Below, piece by piece: positions 25,760 through 36,620 of a DNA stretch of 56,648 bases. Numbering within the stretch: position 1 is the first letter of the stretch; each line of letters starts with the position of its first letter. The translations under genes were made by a program, and so were the position numbers. The notes below the pieces were generated by a model. That model saw nothing but the letters and a program-made list of their open reading frames with translations, was not told the DNA's origin and did no database searches. This DNA is from Myxococcus llanfairpwllgwyngyllgogerychwyrndrobwllllantysiliogogogochensis. GTDB lineage: Bacteria; Myxococcota; Myxococcia; Myxococcales; Myxococcaceae. The stretch lies in NCBI RefSeq assembly GCF_006636215.1, contig NZ_VIFM01000045.1, forward strand, positions 1-56,648, in the 5' to 3' direction.

Positions 25760-28700
25760 ATGGCCAACGAGAGCGACTCCCCCAAGCCCACCGCGGCGCC
25801 CGATGCGCGCGCCGCCGCACCCGAGCTGCGCCTGCTGGACCGCAGGGCGTTCGTGGGCTTCCCGGCCCTGGAAGTCGTGCCGGGCCTGCGCATCTCCGAC
25901 TTCGCGCTCCAGATTCCGGACGTCAGCTTCCCGTTCAACGTCAGCGCCGGTGCCACGCGTTATCAGCGCAAGAAGTTGCACTTCGGCTTCCTGGAGCTGT
26001 CCGTCGACGCGGACCTGGTGACGCGACGGGTGGCGGAGCTGGCGGGGCGACTCGCGGGCCTGGAGGAGGTGCGGCTGCACTTCCGTCCCGGATACCTGGA
26101 AGGACAGGGCCGACTGCCCGCGCCGGAGCGCACGCCCTTCACGTTCAAGGTGGCCTTCGACGCGGACGGGGAGAAGCTCGCCGTCTATCTCTACGACGTC
26201 CGCCTCTACGGGTTCTCTTCCACGCCGTCGGTGCAGGTGCCCGGGCTCCTGTCCGCGGCCGTGGGTGCGCTGGCGCTGGTGCCGGACGTGGAGGTGCGCG
26301 GTGCCTCCGGCTTCTCCACCCGCGTGCTGCCCGCGCTGTGTCAGCTCGCGGCGGTGAGCCGTGGGTACAAGATGCCGTCGCTGGACACCGCGCGCCTGTC
26401 CGCCGCGGAGGTGTCCAGCACGGGGCTGCGCCTGCGCTTCGCGGCCGGTGGCCTGCCTCCGCCGTCCGCGCCGGATGAGGAACTGCTCCTCACGCTGGAG
26501 GGCGCGCGGGCCTTCGCGGACGCGGAGGGACTCGTCGCCCAGGGCCGGCTGGCCGAGGCGCGACAGCAGTACCTCCAGGCCGGGGACGCGCAGGACGCGC
26601 ACCCCTTCGCGGCCGAGCGCCTGCTCTCGCTGCTGGTGGCGGACCCGCAGGCGCATGAGCTGGCGCTGGACGTGGCCGCCACGCTGCAGCGTCGTCGAGA
26701 CCGCAGTCCCGCCGCGCTGTGGGGCGAGGCCGTGGTGCGCGAGCGTCGGGGCGAGGGTGCCCGCGCCGCCGAGCGCTACCTGGCGCTGTGCGCGCTGGCC
26801 CGTCGCACCTCGGAGGAGGCCGCGGCCTTCTTCTCCGCCGAGGCGGCCGCGCGCTGCTCGCGAGACACCGCGCCCCAGGTGGCGGTGAAGGCGCTGCACG
26901 AGCTGCTGGGGCTGAAGCCGGACCACCTGCCTTCGCTCAAGGCGCTGGCGCGCGCGTCGGACCAGGCCCGGGACAAGGCGGGCGCGGTGCGGGCGTACCG
27001 TCGGCTGGCGGCGCTCGCTCGCGACCCGCATGAGGCCGCGGACGCGCACGTGCACCTGGCGCGACTGTGCGCGCAGACGGAGGACGACATCGCGGGGGCG
27101 CGCCTGCATTGCGAGGCGGCGCTGCGACTGTCGCCGGACCAGTCGGATGCGCTGCTGTTGCTGGGTGAGCTGTGTCACCGGGGCGGCGAGCACCTGCGCG
27201 CGCTGAAGGCGTTGGACCGGCTGCGTGAAGTGTCCATGGCCCGGCACGAGCTGGACCGCGTGGGCCACGCGGACCTGATGGCCGGCCGCGTGTGGGAAGA
27301 GGGCCTGAAGCAGCCGGAGAACGCGCTCCTGCGCTACCGCGAGGCGGTGTCGCTGCTGCCAGGGGAGGCCGAGCCGCTGTTCGCCGCCGCGCGCGTGGCG
27401 GAAGGACTGGGCCGGTTGCAGGAGGCGCTCGCGGGCTACCAGCAGGCGCTGGAGCTCGCGGGGCCGGCGCCGCGCTCGGAAGGCGTCCGCCATGCCGCGC
27501 ACGCCAGCCACCATGCGCTGGCGCGACTGTACCGCTCCCGACTGGGAGACCCGGCGCGTGCGCGCGAGCACCTGGAGTCCGCGCTGTCGCTGGACCCGCG
27601 CGACGCGGTGGCGCTCGAGGAGCTGATTCCGTACTTCCGCATCACCGGGAAGTCGCTGGAGCTGGCCGACGCGCTGGAGAAGTCCGCCGCGCTCCAGGAC
27701 GAGCCGGCGAAGCGCGCCGCGTCCTGGGCGGAGGCGGGTGAGCTGTATCGCGGCCGACTCCAGCAGCCGGAGAAGGCGGAGAAACTGCTGCTGCTCGCGC
27801 TGGAGGCGGATGCCGACCACCGTCCCGCGCTGGAGTCGCTGCTGGCGCTGGCCGAGGCGCGGCGTGACGGGCCGCTTCTGACGCGGTGCCTGTCCGCGCT
27901 GGCGCGACTGGCTCCGGACGTGAAGGAGCGCGCGCAGAAGTACCGCCGCCTCGCGGTGGCCGCGCGCGACCTGGCCTTCGACCTGGACCTGGCGGTGCAT
28001 TCCCTCCAGGAAGTGCTGCGCGCGGAGCCGGATGACCTGCCCGCGCTGGGCGAGTTGTGCGCCCTGCAGCGCAAGCGCGCGGACATGGCCGGGCTGGCCG
28101 TGGCGTTGGAGGAGCGCGCGCGGGTGGCGGAGGCGCAGGGCGACAAGCGGCTCGCCGCCGCGGCGCTGCGAGAGCTGGCCGGTGTGCTGGAGGCCCGCCT
28201 GGGTCGGGTGGGTGACGCGCTGGTGGCGCTGGAGAAGGCGGCGCGGCTGGCCCCGGACTCCGCCGTGCTGCTGGACCTGGCGGACCTGTCGCTGCGCTGC
28301 GAGCGCCCCGAGCACGCCCGACGCGCGCTGGAGTCGCTCTTGTCCACGCTGCCGCGCACCGCGGCGCCGGAGAAGCTGGCGGACGTGCGCGCCCGGCTGG
28401 GTCGCGCGTGCGAGATGCTGGGCGACCGCGAAGGCGCCATCGCCGCGTACGCGCAGGCGCTGCCGCTGCGCCGGCTGGATGACACGCTGGCCGCGCGGCT
28501 GGAGTCGCTCTACACGGAGGCGGGCGAGACGCAGGCACTGGCCGAGCTGTGGGCGGGCCGTGCCCAGGCGCTGATGGGCGCCGACCGCGCCGAGGAAGCC
28601 GCGCCGCTGTTCCTCCAGAGCGCTCGTGCCCTGCTGGAGCGGGGCGAGAAGGCCGCCGCGTTGCTGCGCCTGACGGCCGCGCTGGAGGCCAGTCCCCAGG

Positions 28701-31700
28701 GGCCGCTGGCGGCCGAGGTGCTGGAGTCGCTGGCCGAGCTGGAGTTGGAGCGGGGCGAGAAGCTGGAAGCCGCCCGGCTGTATGCGCGCCGCGCCGCGCT
28801 GGTGCCGGAGGACCGCTCCGGCGCGAAGCTGCTCTACCGCGCCTCGCTGCTGGCGGCGGGCACCAGTCGCGAAGAGGCGTTCCTGGCCGAGGCCCTGGAG
28901 CGCGACGCGTCCTTCGCGCCCGCGCGCCAGCGACGCGGTGAGCTGAAGCTGCCCACCGACGCGCGCTCTGCGCTGGAGGACTTCGAGGCGGTGCTGGCGC
29001 TGCCTCCGGTGGACGCGGACGCGCCCCGGGAAGCGGAGCGGGTGGCGCTCACGCGCAAGGCCGCCAGCGCCGCCGTGCGCGCGGGCCGGACGGACTCCGC
29101 GCGTCGCCTGCTGTCCGAGTACTGCATCCGGGCTCCCGAGGACCTCGACGCCCGCGTGGAGCTGGTCAACCTGCACCGCAAGGCCGGCGCTCGCGAGGCG
29201 CTGGCGGACCTGCTGGTGGAGCTGTGGCCGCGCCTGTCCGGCGAGCCCCGGCGCGCGGCCCGTCGCGAGCTGGCGGAGCTGTCCCTCGTGCTCGGTCGTG
29301 CCGGCGCGGCGGTGGACTCGCTGCGCAGCCTGCGACTGGAGGAGCCGCAGGACACCTGGGCGGCGCAGGCGCTGCTGGACTTGCTGCCGCCTCCGGGCAC
29401 GGGCTCCTCGGACGAGGAAGCCGAGCGCCTGGAGTTGCTGGGCGCGCTGGTGGCGTCCGCGACGGGCGAGGACCGCTCGGAGCTGCTCGCGCGTCGCGCC
29501 GTGCTCCATCGCGCCACGGGCCGGATTTCCGCCGCGCGCGAGGACTTCTCCGAGGCCGCGACGCTGGCCCGCCGTCCCGCGGCCCTGCTGCTCGCGCTGG
29601 CGGAGTTGGCGCGTGAGTCCGGAGACGAGGCCGGGGAGCTGGAAGTGTGGCGTCGCGCCGTGGTCGCCGATGCCCAGTTGGGCACGCGCGCTCGGGAGCG
29701 GCTGCTCGCCCTGGCCACCGTGTTGGCGGAGAAGGATGAGCGGGGGCTCGCGCGCGAGGCGCTGGTCTCCGCGGTGGCGCTGTCCCCGTCGGACGCCGAG
29801 CGCTGTGACGCCTTCTTCACCCTGGCCGACCTGGCCCACCGCGACGAGCGCCCGGACGAGGAAGCCGCCGCGCTCGCCGAGGCCGCTCGCCAGGGCCCCA
29901 CGCCCCGCCGCGTCGAGGCCCTGCTCGCTCGCGCCACGCTGCTGGAGACGCGAGGAGAGCTGGCGGAGGCACGCGGGAGCCTTCAGGCCGCGCTGGCGCT
30001 GGCCCCGCGTCACGCGCGGGCCACCGTCTCCTTGCAGCGCGCGCTGCGGGCCCTGGAGGACTGGGCGGCGCTGGCGGAGCTGCTCGCGGCCGAGGCGCCT
30101 CATGCTCCGCCGTCCGAGTCCGCGGCGATGTACGCGGAGCTGGCGTCGCTCTACCTGGAGCGCCTGGAGCAGCCGGCCCCCGCGGAGGCGGCGCTGCGAC
30201 AGTCGCTGCGGTTCGCTCCCGGCGACTCGGACGTGCGACGCCGGTTGGTGTCGCTGGTGGCCGGGCGCGGAGAGCTGCGCGAGGCCGCGGCCCTGCTGGA
30301 GACCGCCGCCGAGAGCGCCACGACGTCCGAGGCGGCCACGCTCCTGCGCGAGGGCGCCGCGTACGCGCGGGATGCCCAGGACCTGGACCGCGCGCTGAAG
30401 CTGGCACGCAAGGCGCACTCCCTGGTGCCGGCGCGCGGCGCGGAGCTGGCGTCGCTGGCGGAGCTGCTCTACCTGCGCGGCGCGGTGCTGGAGGCCCTGC
30501 CGCTCCAAGAGACGCTGGCCTCGACGGCGGACTTCACCGCGAGCGCCGACGCGGCCGAGGCCACCTGGCTGCGGCTGGCGGAGCTGGCGGAGAGCGCGGG
30601 CGAGACGAAGCGCGCGGTGGGGGCGTACCGGAAGCTGCTCGTCGAGCGGCCGCTGTGCGAGCCCGCGGTGCAGCGGCTCTCCGCGCTGCTGGAGAAGGAC
30701 GACCCGCGCGGCGCGTTCGAGGTGCTCGTCACCCACGCGCGCGCCCTGGCGCCTTCCGAGGACACGGTGCGGCGGCTCGTGGTGCTCGCGGAGAAGGCGC
30801 GTGCCGCGCTCGCCGACGCGGGTGTGGCGGCGTCGCTGCTGTCGCGCGCGGCGGAGATGGCGACGATGCCGTTGCCGCTGCGCCTCCAGCTCGCCTCGCT
30901 CTACCGCGAGACGGGTCGCTCGCTGGAGCTGCTCGCGGAGCTGCGCCATGTGGCCGCGCTCAGCCTCCAGGTGGGCGACGTGGCCGCGACGCTCGCGGCC
31001 CATGAAGAAGAGGCGAGTCTCGCGGAGGCCACGGGCCGCGCGGACGACGCGCTCCGGGCACTGGCGGACGCGCGAGATTTGCTGGAGTCGCGCGGGCGCG
31101 CCCCCGAGGCCGCCGCGTGCGAGCGTCGGCGCGCGGAATTGCTGCGCGATGTGAAGCTGGACCTGGCTGCGGCGGAGAGCGCGCTGGACCGCGCCTTCTC
31201 GCTGGCGGAGGACCTGGGCACGGCGCGGCTGGGCGCGGCGCTGGCGGAGCGCCGGGACGATGCCGACGCGGAGGCCCTCTGGCTGGAGCGCGCGCTGCCC
31301 CTGCTGGACGACGCGAAGGAAGCGGCGGCGCTGCGACTGCGGCTGGCGAAGTTGCACCTGGGCGTGCTCGCGGATACGGAAGAGGCGGAGCGCTTCCTGC
31401 GCGGAGCGCTGCGGCAGGACCGTTCGCTGGATGAAGCCGAGACGCTGCTGGCCCGCCTCCTGGAGCGGGACGGGCGGCTGGCGGAGCTGGCGGCCTGGTA
31501 CGAGGAGTGCGCCGAGGGTGAGCCGGACACGGAGCGCCGCGCGGCACTGCTCCAGCGCGCGGCCGTGCTGTACCGCGACAGGGCGGGGCGCCCGGACGCG
31601 GCGGCGGCGGCCTTCATCGCCGCACGGTCCGCTCGCCCGGATGACCTGGACCTCACCGCGCAGGCGGCGGAGCTGCTGCACGAGGTAAAGCGTCACGCGG

Positions 31701-34700
31701 ACGCGGCCGAGTTCGACGCCGTGCTGCTGGAGGCCGACCCCTTCCGCGAGCCTGTCTTCTCGCGGCACCGCGCCTTCCTGGAGGAGAACGAGGACCCGCA
31801 GTCGCTCGCGGAGTTGATGCTGCGCCGGGCCCAGCGCCAGTCGGATGCCGACGCCGCGGACAGCTACCTCGCCGCCGCCCGGGCCTTCCGCGCGGCGGGT
31901 GCCCGCGAGCGCGCGCTGCTGTGCGAGGACCGGGCCTTCGAGCTGAGCCCCGCGAGCGTGGAGGCCTTCGAGCGCGTGCGCGAGCGCGCGGCCGGAGACG
32001 TGCGCCGGCTGTCGGAGTTGCTGGCCGTGCGCGCCGCGGCCCTGCCTCCCGAGGAAGCGTTGCCGCTCTTGCGTGAGCGCGCCACCCGCTTGCTGGACGC
32101 GGGCGAGGCGCTGCTGGCCGCCGAAGCGTTCGACGTGTACCTGGGCTCCTCGGGCGACGACGTGGAGGCGCTCTCCGCGCGCGCGGAGCTCGCGGCCCAG
32201 AGCGGAGGCCCCGCCGCCGCGCGACCGTATGACCGACGCCTGCTGTCGGCCGGTGGCGAGACGCTGCCCGTGACGGTGCGCGCGCGGACGTGGCTGCGGC
32301 TGGGCCATGCCTCGCTGGGCGCGAACGCGTACCACGACGCGGCGGATGCCTTCGAGTCGGTGGTGTCGCTGGAGCCGGAAGGCGAGCGCGGCCGCGAGGC
32401 GCTGTCGCTGCTGGCGGAAGTCCACTCGCGCACGGGCAACGCACCGGGGCTGTACCGGGCCTCGTTGCAACTGGCCGGGCGGGCGGAGGACACGGCGACG
32501 GCGGAGGTGTTGTACCGCCGCGCGGCGGACCTCTTCGACGACCCGAAGGACGCCATCGACGCGCTGCTGCCGCTGGCGCGACTGCGTCCGGCGGATGCCT
32601 CCGTCATCGACCGCGCGGTGGCGGGCCTGCGCGCGCTGGGGCGCCACGGGGACCTGCTGGCGGTGTACGAGTCCGGCGCCGAGGCCGCCGGTGGCGTGCG
32701 CGCCGCCGAGTTGTTGCTGGCCGCCGCCACCGTGGCCGCCGAGTCGCTCGCGGATGTGGACGCGGCCTGGGAACTCACCCAGCGCGCGGCCGAGGCCGCC
32801 CCCGAGGATGTCACCGCGCTGCGCGCCCTCGTGACGGGGCTGCGCGAGCGGGAGGAGACGACGCGGCTGCTGGAGGCGCTGGAGCGACTGGTGCCCCACC
32901 TGGAGGATGCCGACGAGGCGTCCGTCCTGCGCCTGGAGCTGGCCACGCTGCTCCGCGACTCGGACCAGGTGTCGCGGGCCCGCGAGTCGCTCGAAGCCGT
33001 CGTCGAGCGTGGCGCCTCGGGCGCGGGCTATGCCGTCGCGCTGGAGGAGCTGGAGAAGCTGCTGCGTGATGAGCCCGCGCGCCGGGCCGAGGTGCAGGTG
33101 GCTCGCGCGGAGCTGGTCTCCGGTCGCGAGCGGCTGGTGCTCCTCTTGTCCTCCGCTCGGGCCTTCGAGAGCGCGGGGCGCCTGCGGGACGCGCTGAAGG
33201 CGGCGAAGGCCGCCGTGGCGACCGAGCCGGACGTGGACGCGGCGATGCGCGTCGCCCACCTGCATCGCGCCCTGGGTGAGGCGCCCCGGGCCGCCAAGGC
33301 GCTGCTCCAGGCGGCGCGGCTCGCCTCGCCGGAGGAGCGTCCGCCGCTGCTGCTGGAGGCCGCGGACCTCTGGGAGAAGGCGGGCGAGCACGGTGAAGCG
33401 CTGGAGGTCATCGAGCGCATCGCCACCGAAGCACCGGACATCCTCGCGCCCGCGGAGCTGGCGGAACGCTTCGGCCGGCTGGGTGCCTTCACTCGCGCGC
33501 TCCAGGTGGGCTTCGCGCCCGCCATGGCCGCCGGAGAGCTGACGGATGCGCTGGCCATGGCCGCGCAGGCCGGCGACACGGCGCGCACGCGCGAGGCGCT
33601 GTGGGCCCTGGTGGCTCAGCCGGACGCGGATGCGGCCCATGCCTCCGCCCTCGCGGACGGCCTGCGCGCCGAGCGCGACGCGGAAGGACTGCTGGAGCTG
33701 GCGGCCCTCTCCGTCACGCGTGACGAGCCCTTCGCCGTCGCCCTGCGTGACGAAGTGCTTCGCGCGGCGGATGCCCCGGCGCTCCAGCGCCTGCGGGCCC
33801 TGGACGAGCTGTCGTCCGATGCGAACTTCGGCACCCGGCTCACCCTGTTGTTGCCGGGGCTGGAGAAGCACCCGGAGGCGCTCTCGGAAGCGGTGCTCGG
33901 CCGTGTGCGCGCCCTGTCTGATGCCGCGCGCGTGGAAGCGCTGGCCATGGCGGCGGAGGGATGGACGTCGCGCCGCAAGCCGCTGCTGCGCGAGCGTCAC
34001 ACGCTGGAGTACGGGCTGGGCCGCTTCGACGCCGCCGCGCGCTCGCTGGCGCGGCTCATCGAAGTGGAGGAGGACGCCCGCGTCCTGGCCGCGCTGCACC
34101 TGGAGCACGGCGAGCTGTTGCTGAGCCCGCTGGACCAGCCCGACGCGGCCCGCGCGGCCTTCGAGCGCGCGCTGGACACCGATGGCACCAGCCTGCCCGC
34201 GCTGCGCAACCTGCTGGCGCTGGTGGACGAGTCGAAGGAGCCCGCCGTCTTCGTGTCGCTCGCGGAGCGGCTGACGGTGGAGGAGGGGCCCGACGCGGCC
34301 ACGCCCCATCGCGAGCGACTGGCGGATGCCTACGAGGTCCTGGGCCAGGTGGCGGACGCCGTCGCGCAGTTGGAGGCGCTGCCGGAGACGGAGGAGCGGC
34401 TCGCTCGCCGCGCGAGGCTGGCGGAGCAGCGCGGTCTCACGGGCGAGGCCCTGGGGCTGCGCGAGAGGCTCACCGACGAGCCCGGCGTGCTGGAGTCCAT
34501 CCTCCGCGGCTATCTGGACGCGCAGCTCGTGTCTCCCGCGGCCCGGCTCGCCGAACGCCTCTTCGACGCGGGGGTCCTGTCTCCAGAGGTCCTCCGCCTC
34601 GCATGCGAGCGGCTCTCTCCGGTGATTGAAGGCGCGCCGTTCGCCGTGCGCGTCTGGCCGGAGCTGCTGCGCGCGGCGCCGCTGGACGTGGATGGTTGGA

Positions 34701-35308
34701 CGCTCTTCGCGGAGGCCCTGCGGCTCCTGGAGCGTCAGGACGCCGCCGAGCGCGCGGACGGTGTCGGCGCGGCCTTGTCCTCCAGCACGGCGACGGTGCC
34801 CGCGGCGGCAGTGTCCGCGCTGCCGGTGCCCACGGGCTTCGAGCATGCGCTGCCCGCGGATTCGCTGCCGGTGACGGCCGAGCGCTTCCCCCGACTCTTC
34901 GCCGCGCTGCGTCCCCTGCTGTCGTCGCTGGGGGCCAGCGGCCTGCGGGTGTACGTGGACCCCTCGGGTGGTGTTGAGGGGTACCTGGTCAGCTCGGAGG
35001 CGCTGGTGCTGGGCGCGGGCGCGCTGTCGTGCTTCGGCTCGGTGGAGCTGGGCTACCTGTCCGCGCTGGCCCTCGTGCTGGGCGAGGACGGCGTGAAGCT
35101 GTCTCGTCCTGGAGAGGTGCCCGGCTTCGAGGCCGCGGCGGTTGCGGCCTTCCGAGCGGTGCCCGCCTCGCTCGCCGCGGGGCGCGTCCTGGCGCGTCTG
35201 GATGCGGAGGTGCGCGGGAGTGACCCAGCGCGGGTGGATGTGGGCGCGGTGCTCGGACGTGGAGGCGCCTTCCGTGCCGTGGCCCTTTGCGTGCTCGACG
35301 TCGGGTAG
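25760..35308 (+). CDS. Giant TPR-type helical-repeat protein
   Basis: 3,182 residues from ATG 25760. The open frame reaches back to 25658, but MANESDSPKPTAAPD is a natural start. Residues ~1-225 are not repeats: they include LRISDFALQIPDVSFPFNVS and KKLHFGFLELSVDADLVTR, resembling a beta-rich domain. From ~230 to ~3000 the chain is continuous helix pairs with TPR-like spacing, with Ala/Leu/Arg/Glu composition and recurring phrases such as ALLRYREAVSLLPGEAEPLFAAARVAE broken across repeats. The last ~170 residues form a different globular end with SGLRVYVDPSGG. No signal or membrane helix: a cytoplasmic scaffold is likely. It diverges from the kinase gene, hinting at a shared pathway. Confidence 0.9.
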   Translation: MANESDSPKPTAAPDARAAAPELRLLDRRAFVGFPALEVVPGLRISDFALQIPDVSFPFNVSAGATRYQRKKLHFGFLELSVDADLVTRRVAELAGRLAGLEEVRLHFRPGYLEGQGRLPAPERTPFTFKVAFDADGEKLAVYLYDVRLYGFSSTPSVQVPGLLSAAVGALALVPDVEVRGASGFSTRVLPALCQLAAVSRGYKMPSLDTARLSAAEVSSTGLRLRFAAGGLPPPSAPDEELLLTLEGARAFADAEGLVAQGRLAEARQQYLQAGDAQDAHPFAAERLLSLLVADPQAHELALDVAATLQRRRDRSPAALWGEAVVRERRGEGARAAERYLALCALARRTSEEAAAFFSAEAAARCSRDTAPQVAVKALHELLGLKPDHLPSLKALARASDQARDKAGAVRAYRRLAALARDPHEAADAHVHLARLCAQTEDDIAGARLHCEAALRLSPDQSDALLLLGELCHRGGEHLRALKALDRLREVSMARHELDRVGHADLMAGRVWEEGLKQPENALLRYREAVSLLPGEAEPLFAAARVAEGLGRLQEALAGYQQALELAGPAPRSEGVRHAAHASHHALARLYRSRLGDPARAREHLESALSLDPRDAVALEELIPYFRITGKSLELADALEKSAALQDEPAKRAASWAEAGELYRGRLQQPEKAEKLLLLALEADADHRPALESLLALAEARRDGPLLTRCLSALARLAPDVKERAQKYRRLAVAARDLAFDLDLAVHSLQEVLRAEPDDLPALGELCALQRKRADMAGLAVALEERARVAEAQGDKRLAAAALRELAGVLEARLGRVGDALVALEKAARLAPDSAVLLDLADLSLRCERPEHARRALESLLSTLPRTAAPEKLADVRARLGRACEMLGDREGAIAAYAQALPLRRLDDTLAARLESLYTEAGETQALAELWAGRAQALMGADRAEEAAPLFLQSARALLERGEKAAALLRLTAALEASPQGPLAAEVLESLAELELERGEKLEAARLYARRAALVPEDRSGAKLLYRASLLAAGTSREEAFLAEALERDASFAPARQRRGELKLPTDARSALEDFEAVLALPPVDADAPREAERVALTRKAASAAVRAGRTDSARRLLSEYCIRAPEDLDARVELVNLHRKAGAREALADLLVELWPRLSGEPRRAARRELAELSLVLGRAGAAVDSLRSLRLEEPQDTWAAQALLDLLPPPGTGSSDEEAERLELLGALVASATGEDRSELLARRAVLHRATGRISAAREDFSEAATLARRPAALLLALAELARESGDEAGELEVWRRAVVADAQLGTRARERLLALATVLAEKDERGLAREALVSAVALSPSDAERCDAFFTLADLAHRDERPDEEAAALAEAARQGPTPRRVEALLARATLLETRGELAEARGSLQAALALAPRHARATVSLQRALRALEDWAALAELLAAEAPHAPPSESAAMYAELASLYLERLEQPAPAEAALRQSLRFAPGDSDVRRRLVSLVAGRGELREAAALLETAAESATTSEAATLLREGAAYARDAQDLDRALKLARKAHSLVPARGAELASLAELLYLRGAVLEALPLQETLASTADFTASADAAEATWLRLAELAESAGETKRAVGAYRKLLVERPLCEPAVQRLSALLEKDDPRGAFEVLVTHARALAPSEDTVRRLVVLAEKARAALADAGVAASLLSRAAEMATMPLPLRLQLASLYRETGRSLELLAELRHVAALSLQVGDVAATLAAHEEEASLAEATGRADDALRALADARDLLESRGRAPEAAACERRRAELLRDVKLDLAAAESALDRAFSLAEDLGTARLGAALAERRDDADAEALWLERALPLLDDAKEAAALRLRLAKLHLGVLADTEEAERFLRGALRQDRSLDEAETLLARLLERDGRLAELAAWYEECAEGEPDTERRAALLQRAAVLYRDRAGRPDAAAAAFIAARSARPDDLDLTAQAAELLHEVKRHADAAEFDAVLLEADPFREPVFSRHRAFLEENEDPQSLAELMLRRAQRQSDADAADSYLAAARAFRAAGARERALLCEDRAFELSPASVEAFERVRERAAGDVRRLSELLAVRAAALPPEEALPLLRERATRLLDAGEALLAAEAFDVYLGSSGDDVEALSARAELAAQSGGPAAARPYDRRLLSAGGETLPVTVRARTWLRLGHASLGANAYHDAADAFESVVSLEPEGERGREALSLLAEVHSRTGNAPGLYRASLQLAGRAEDTATAEVLYRRAADLFDDPKDAIDALLPLARLRPADASVIDRAVAGLRALGRHGDLLAVYESGAEAAGGVRAAELLLAAATVAAESLADVDAAWELTQRAAEAAPEDVTALRALVTGLREREETTRLLEALERLVPHLEDADEASVLRLELATLLRDSDQVSRARESLEAVVERGASGAGYAVALEELEKLLRDEPARRAEVQVARAELVSGRERLVLLLSSARAFESAGRLRDALKAAKAAVATEPDVDAAMRVAHLHRALGEAPRAAKALLQAARLASPEERPPLLLEAADLWEKAGEHGEALEVIERIATEAPDILAPAELAERFGRLGAFTRALQVGFAPAMAAGELTDALAMAAQAGDTARTREALWALVAQPDADAAHASALADGLRAERDAEGLLELAALSVTRDEPFAVALRDEVLRAADAPALQRLRALDELSSDANFGTRLTLLLPGLEKHPEALSEAVLGRVRALSDAARVEALAMAAEGWTSRRKPLLRERHTLEYGLGRFDAAARSLARLIEVEEDARVLAALHLEHGELLLSPLDQPDAARAAFERALDTDGTSLPALRNLLALVDESKEPAVFVSLAERLTVEEGPDAATPHRERLADAYEVLGQVADAVAQLEALPETEERLARRARLAEQRGLTGEALGLRERLTDEPGVLESILRGYLDAQLVSPAARLAERLFDAGVLSPEVLRLACERLSPVIEGAPFAVRVWPELLRAAPLDVDGWTLFAEALRLLERQDAAERADGVGAALSSSTATVPAAAVSALPVPTGFEHALPADSLPVTAERFPRLFAALRPLLSSLGASGLRVYVDPSGGVEGYLVSSEALVLGAGALSCFGSVELGYLSALALVLGEDGVKLSRPGEVPGFEAAAVAAFRAVPASLAAGRVLARLDAEVRGSDPARVDVGAVLGRGGAFRAVALCVLDVG

Positions 35309-35328
35309 CCGTGTAGCCTCCGCGCCGT

Positions 35329-35928
35329 ATGCGCCTGAAGCACATTGCCCTCTCCGTCCTCCCCGCCGCCGCCGTCGTGACGGCCATGGCCTGTTATTCG
35401 GACCCCGTGTACCCGGGCAATCAGCTCCTGGGCACCTTCCAGTTCGAGGCACGGCTGGACCCGGCGAACACCACCTGCGACGCGGCGATGCCGGAGTTCG
35501 CGCAGCTCGACGACGGCGGCGTGTTCCGCTTCGAGGGCACGTTCTCCAAGAACGACGACGGTGGCGCCGGCTGGTTCACCGTGCAGGGCTTCGACCGCGA
35601 AGCGAAGTACGAGGGGCAGCTTGTCGACTCCGCGCTCCGTGCCACGGCGCCGCGCGCTTCGTGCGGCACCGGCTGCAAGGACTCTCAAATCGAGGAGTCG
35701 CTGAAGGTGACCATCTTCAGTGACAGCCAGGCGCGCGTGCTCAACCGGGACTGCAACGCGTTCGACGGAGGAGTCCCCGACGGCAGCCCGCCTGCTCCCA
35801 CGGAGAACGGCTACGACGTGTCGCTGGCGTGTGGTTCGCTGACAGATGTCTTCCTGCCGGGCTCCTGTACGTGTACTCCCGCGACGTGCAAGACGGCGTA
35901 CAAGGTGCAGGGAGTGCGGAGGGACTGA
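35329..35928 (+). CDS. Cys-rich lipoprotein of unknown function
   Basis: 199 residues. A basic start and hydrophobic signal end in AMAC, lipobox-like. The mature part has an even number of cysteines in pairs ([13 protein letters not shown]), so disulfide bonds are likely, with beta-rich segments such as GTFQFEARL and [16 protein letters not shown]. It resembles small secreted myxobacterial lipoproteins with no named family. It begins 20 bases after the giant repeat gene ends, and its stop overlaps the queC start by one base (TGATG). It therefore heads a coupled trio with queC and the dipeptidase. Confidence 0.75.
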   Translation: MRLKHIALSVLPAAAVVTAMACYSDPVYPGNQLLGTFQFEARLDPANTTCDAAMPEFAQLDDGGVFRFEGTFSKNDDGGAGWFTVQGFDREAKYEGQLVDSALRATAPRASCGTGCKDSQIEESLKVTIFSDSQARVLNRDCNAFDGGVPDGSPPAPTENGYDVSLACGSLTDVFLPGSCTCTPATCKTAYKVQGVRRD

Positions 35929-36620
35929 TGGCGAAGCGAGCGGTGGTGTTGATTTCGGGTGGCCTGGACTCCACGACGTGCGTGGCCATGGCGAAGGCGA
36001 AGGGCTTCGAGCCGGTGTGTCTCGCCGTGGCGTACGGACAGCGACACGTGGTGGAGCTGGAGCGGGCGCGGGACGTCGCGAGCGCCATGGGCGTGAAGGA
36101 CTTCCGCGTGGTGAGCATCGACCTGCGGCAGATTGGCGGCTCGGCGCTCACCGCGGACATCGACGTGCCGAAGGACCGGCCGGCCGATGAGATGAGCCAC
36201 GGCATCCCCGTGACGTACGTGCCCGCGCGCAACGCGCTGTTCCTCTCGTTGGCGCTGGGGCTCGCGGAGGTGGTGGGCTCCACGGACATCTACATCGGCG
36301 TCAACGCGGTGGACTACAGCGGCTATCCGGACTGCCGCCCGGAGTTCATCCGCTCGTTCGAGGCGATGGCGAACCTGGCGACGAAGGCGGGCGTCGAGGG
36401 CGCGAGCTTCACGGTCCACGCGCCGCTGTCCGGACTCACGAAGGCGGACATCATCCGCGAGGGCACGCGGCTGGGCGTGGACTACGGGATGACGCATTCC
36501 TGCTACGACCCGGACGCACAGGGGCTCGCCTGCGGACGCTGCGACAGCTGTCTGTTGCGCAAGAAGGGCTTCGAGGAAGCGGGAGTCCCGGACCCGACAC
36601 GCTACACGGTGGGGGCATGA
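35928..36620 (+). CDS. queC: 7-cyano-7-deazaguanine synthase
   Basis: 230 residues. The N-terminal PP-loop reads SGGLDSTTC, which binds ATP. The C-terminal zinc site has four cysteines, SCYDPD followed by ACGRCDSC. The block [15 protein letters not shown] and [17 protein letters not shown] are both QueC hallmarks. The enzyme converts 7-carboxy-7-deazaguanine to preQ0, with ammonia and ATP, on the way to queuosine or to deazaguanine DNA marks. No queD, queE or queF and no dpd DNA-modification genes are nearby. It overlaps the lipoprotein stop by one base and the dipeptidase start by four (ATGA). The ORF's upstream extension is in the lipoprotein gene. Confidence 0.96.
   Translation: MAKRAVVLISGGLDSTTCVAMAKAKGFEPVCLAVAYGQRHVVELERARDVASAMGVKDFRVVSIDLRQIGGSALTADIDVPKDRPADEMSHGIPVTYVPARNALFLSLALGLAEVVGSTDIYIGVNAVDYSGYPDCRPEFIRSFEAMANLATKAGVEGASFTVHAPLSGLTKADIIREGTRLGVDYGMTHSCYDPDAQGLACGRCDSCLLRKKGFEEAGVPDPTRYTVGA

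Noticed and set aside
25340..35452. A 3,370-residue open frame on the minus strand opposite the giant repeat gene
   Set aside because: It mirrors the plus-strand codons and is Arg/Gln/Gly-rich without domains. High third-position G/C removes stops from one antisense frame; the plus-strand frame has coherent helical repeats and a natural start.
35928..36620. Deazaguanine DNA-modification (dpd) island because of queC
   Set aside because: No dpdA or other dpd genes in the neighbourhood, and the gene is ordinary QueC in a different context.
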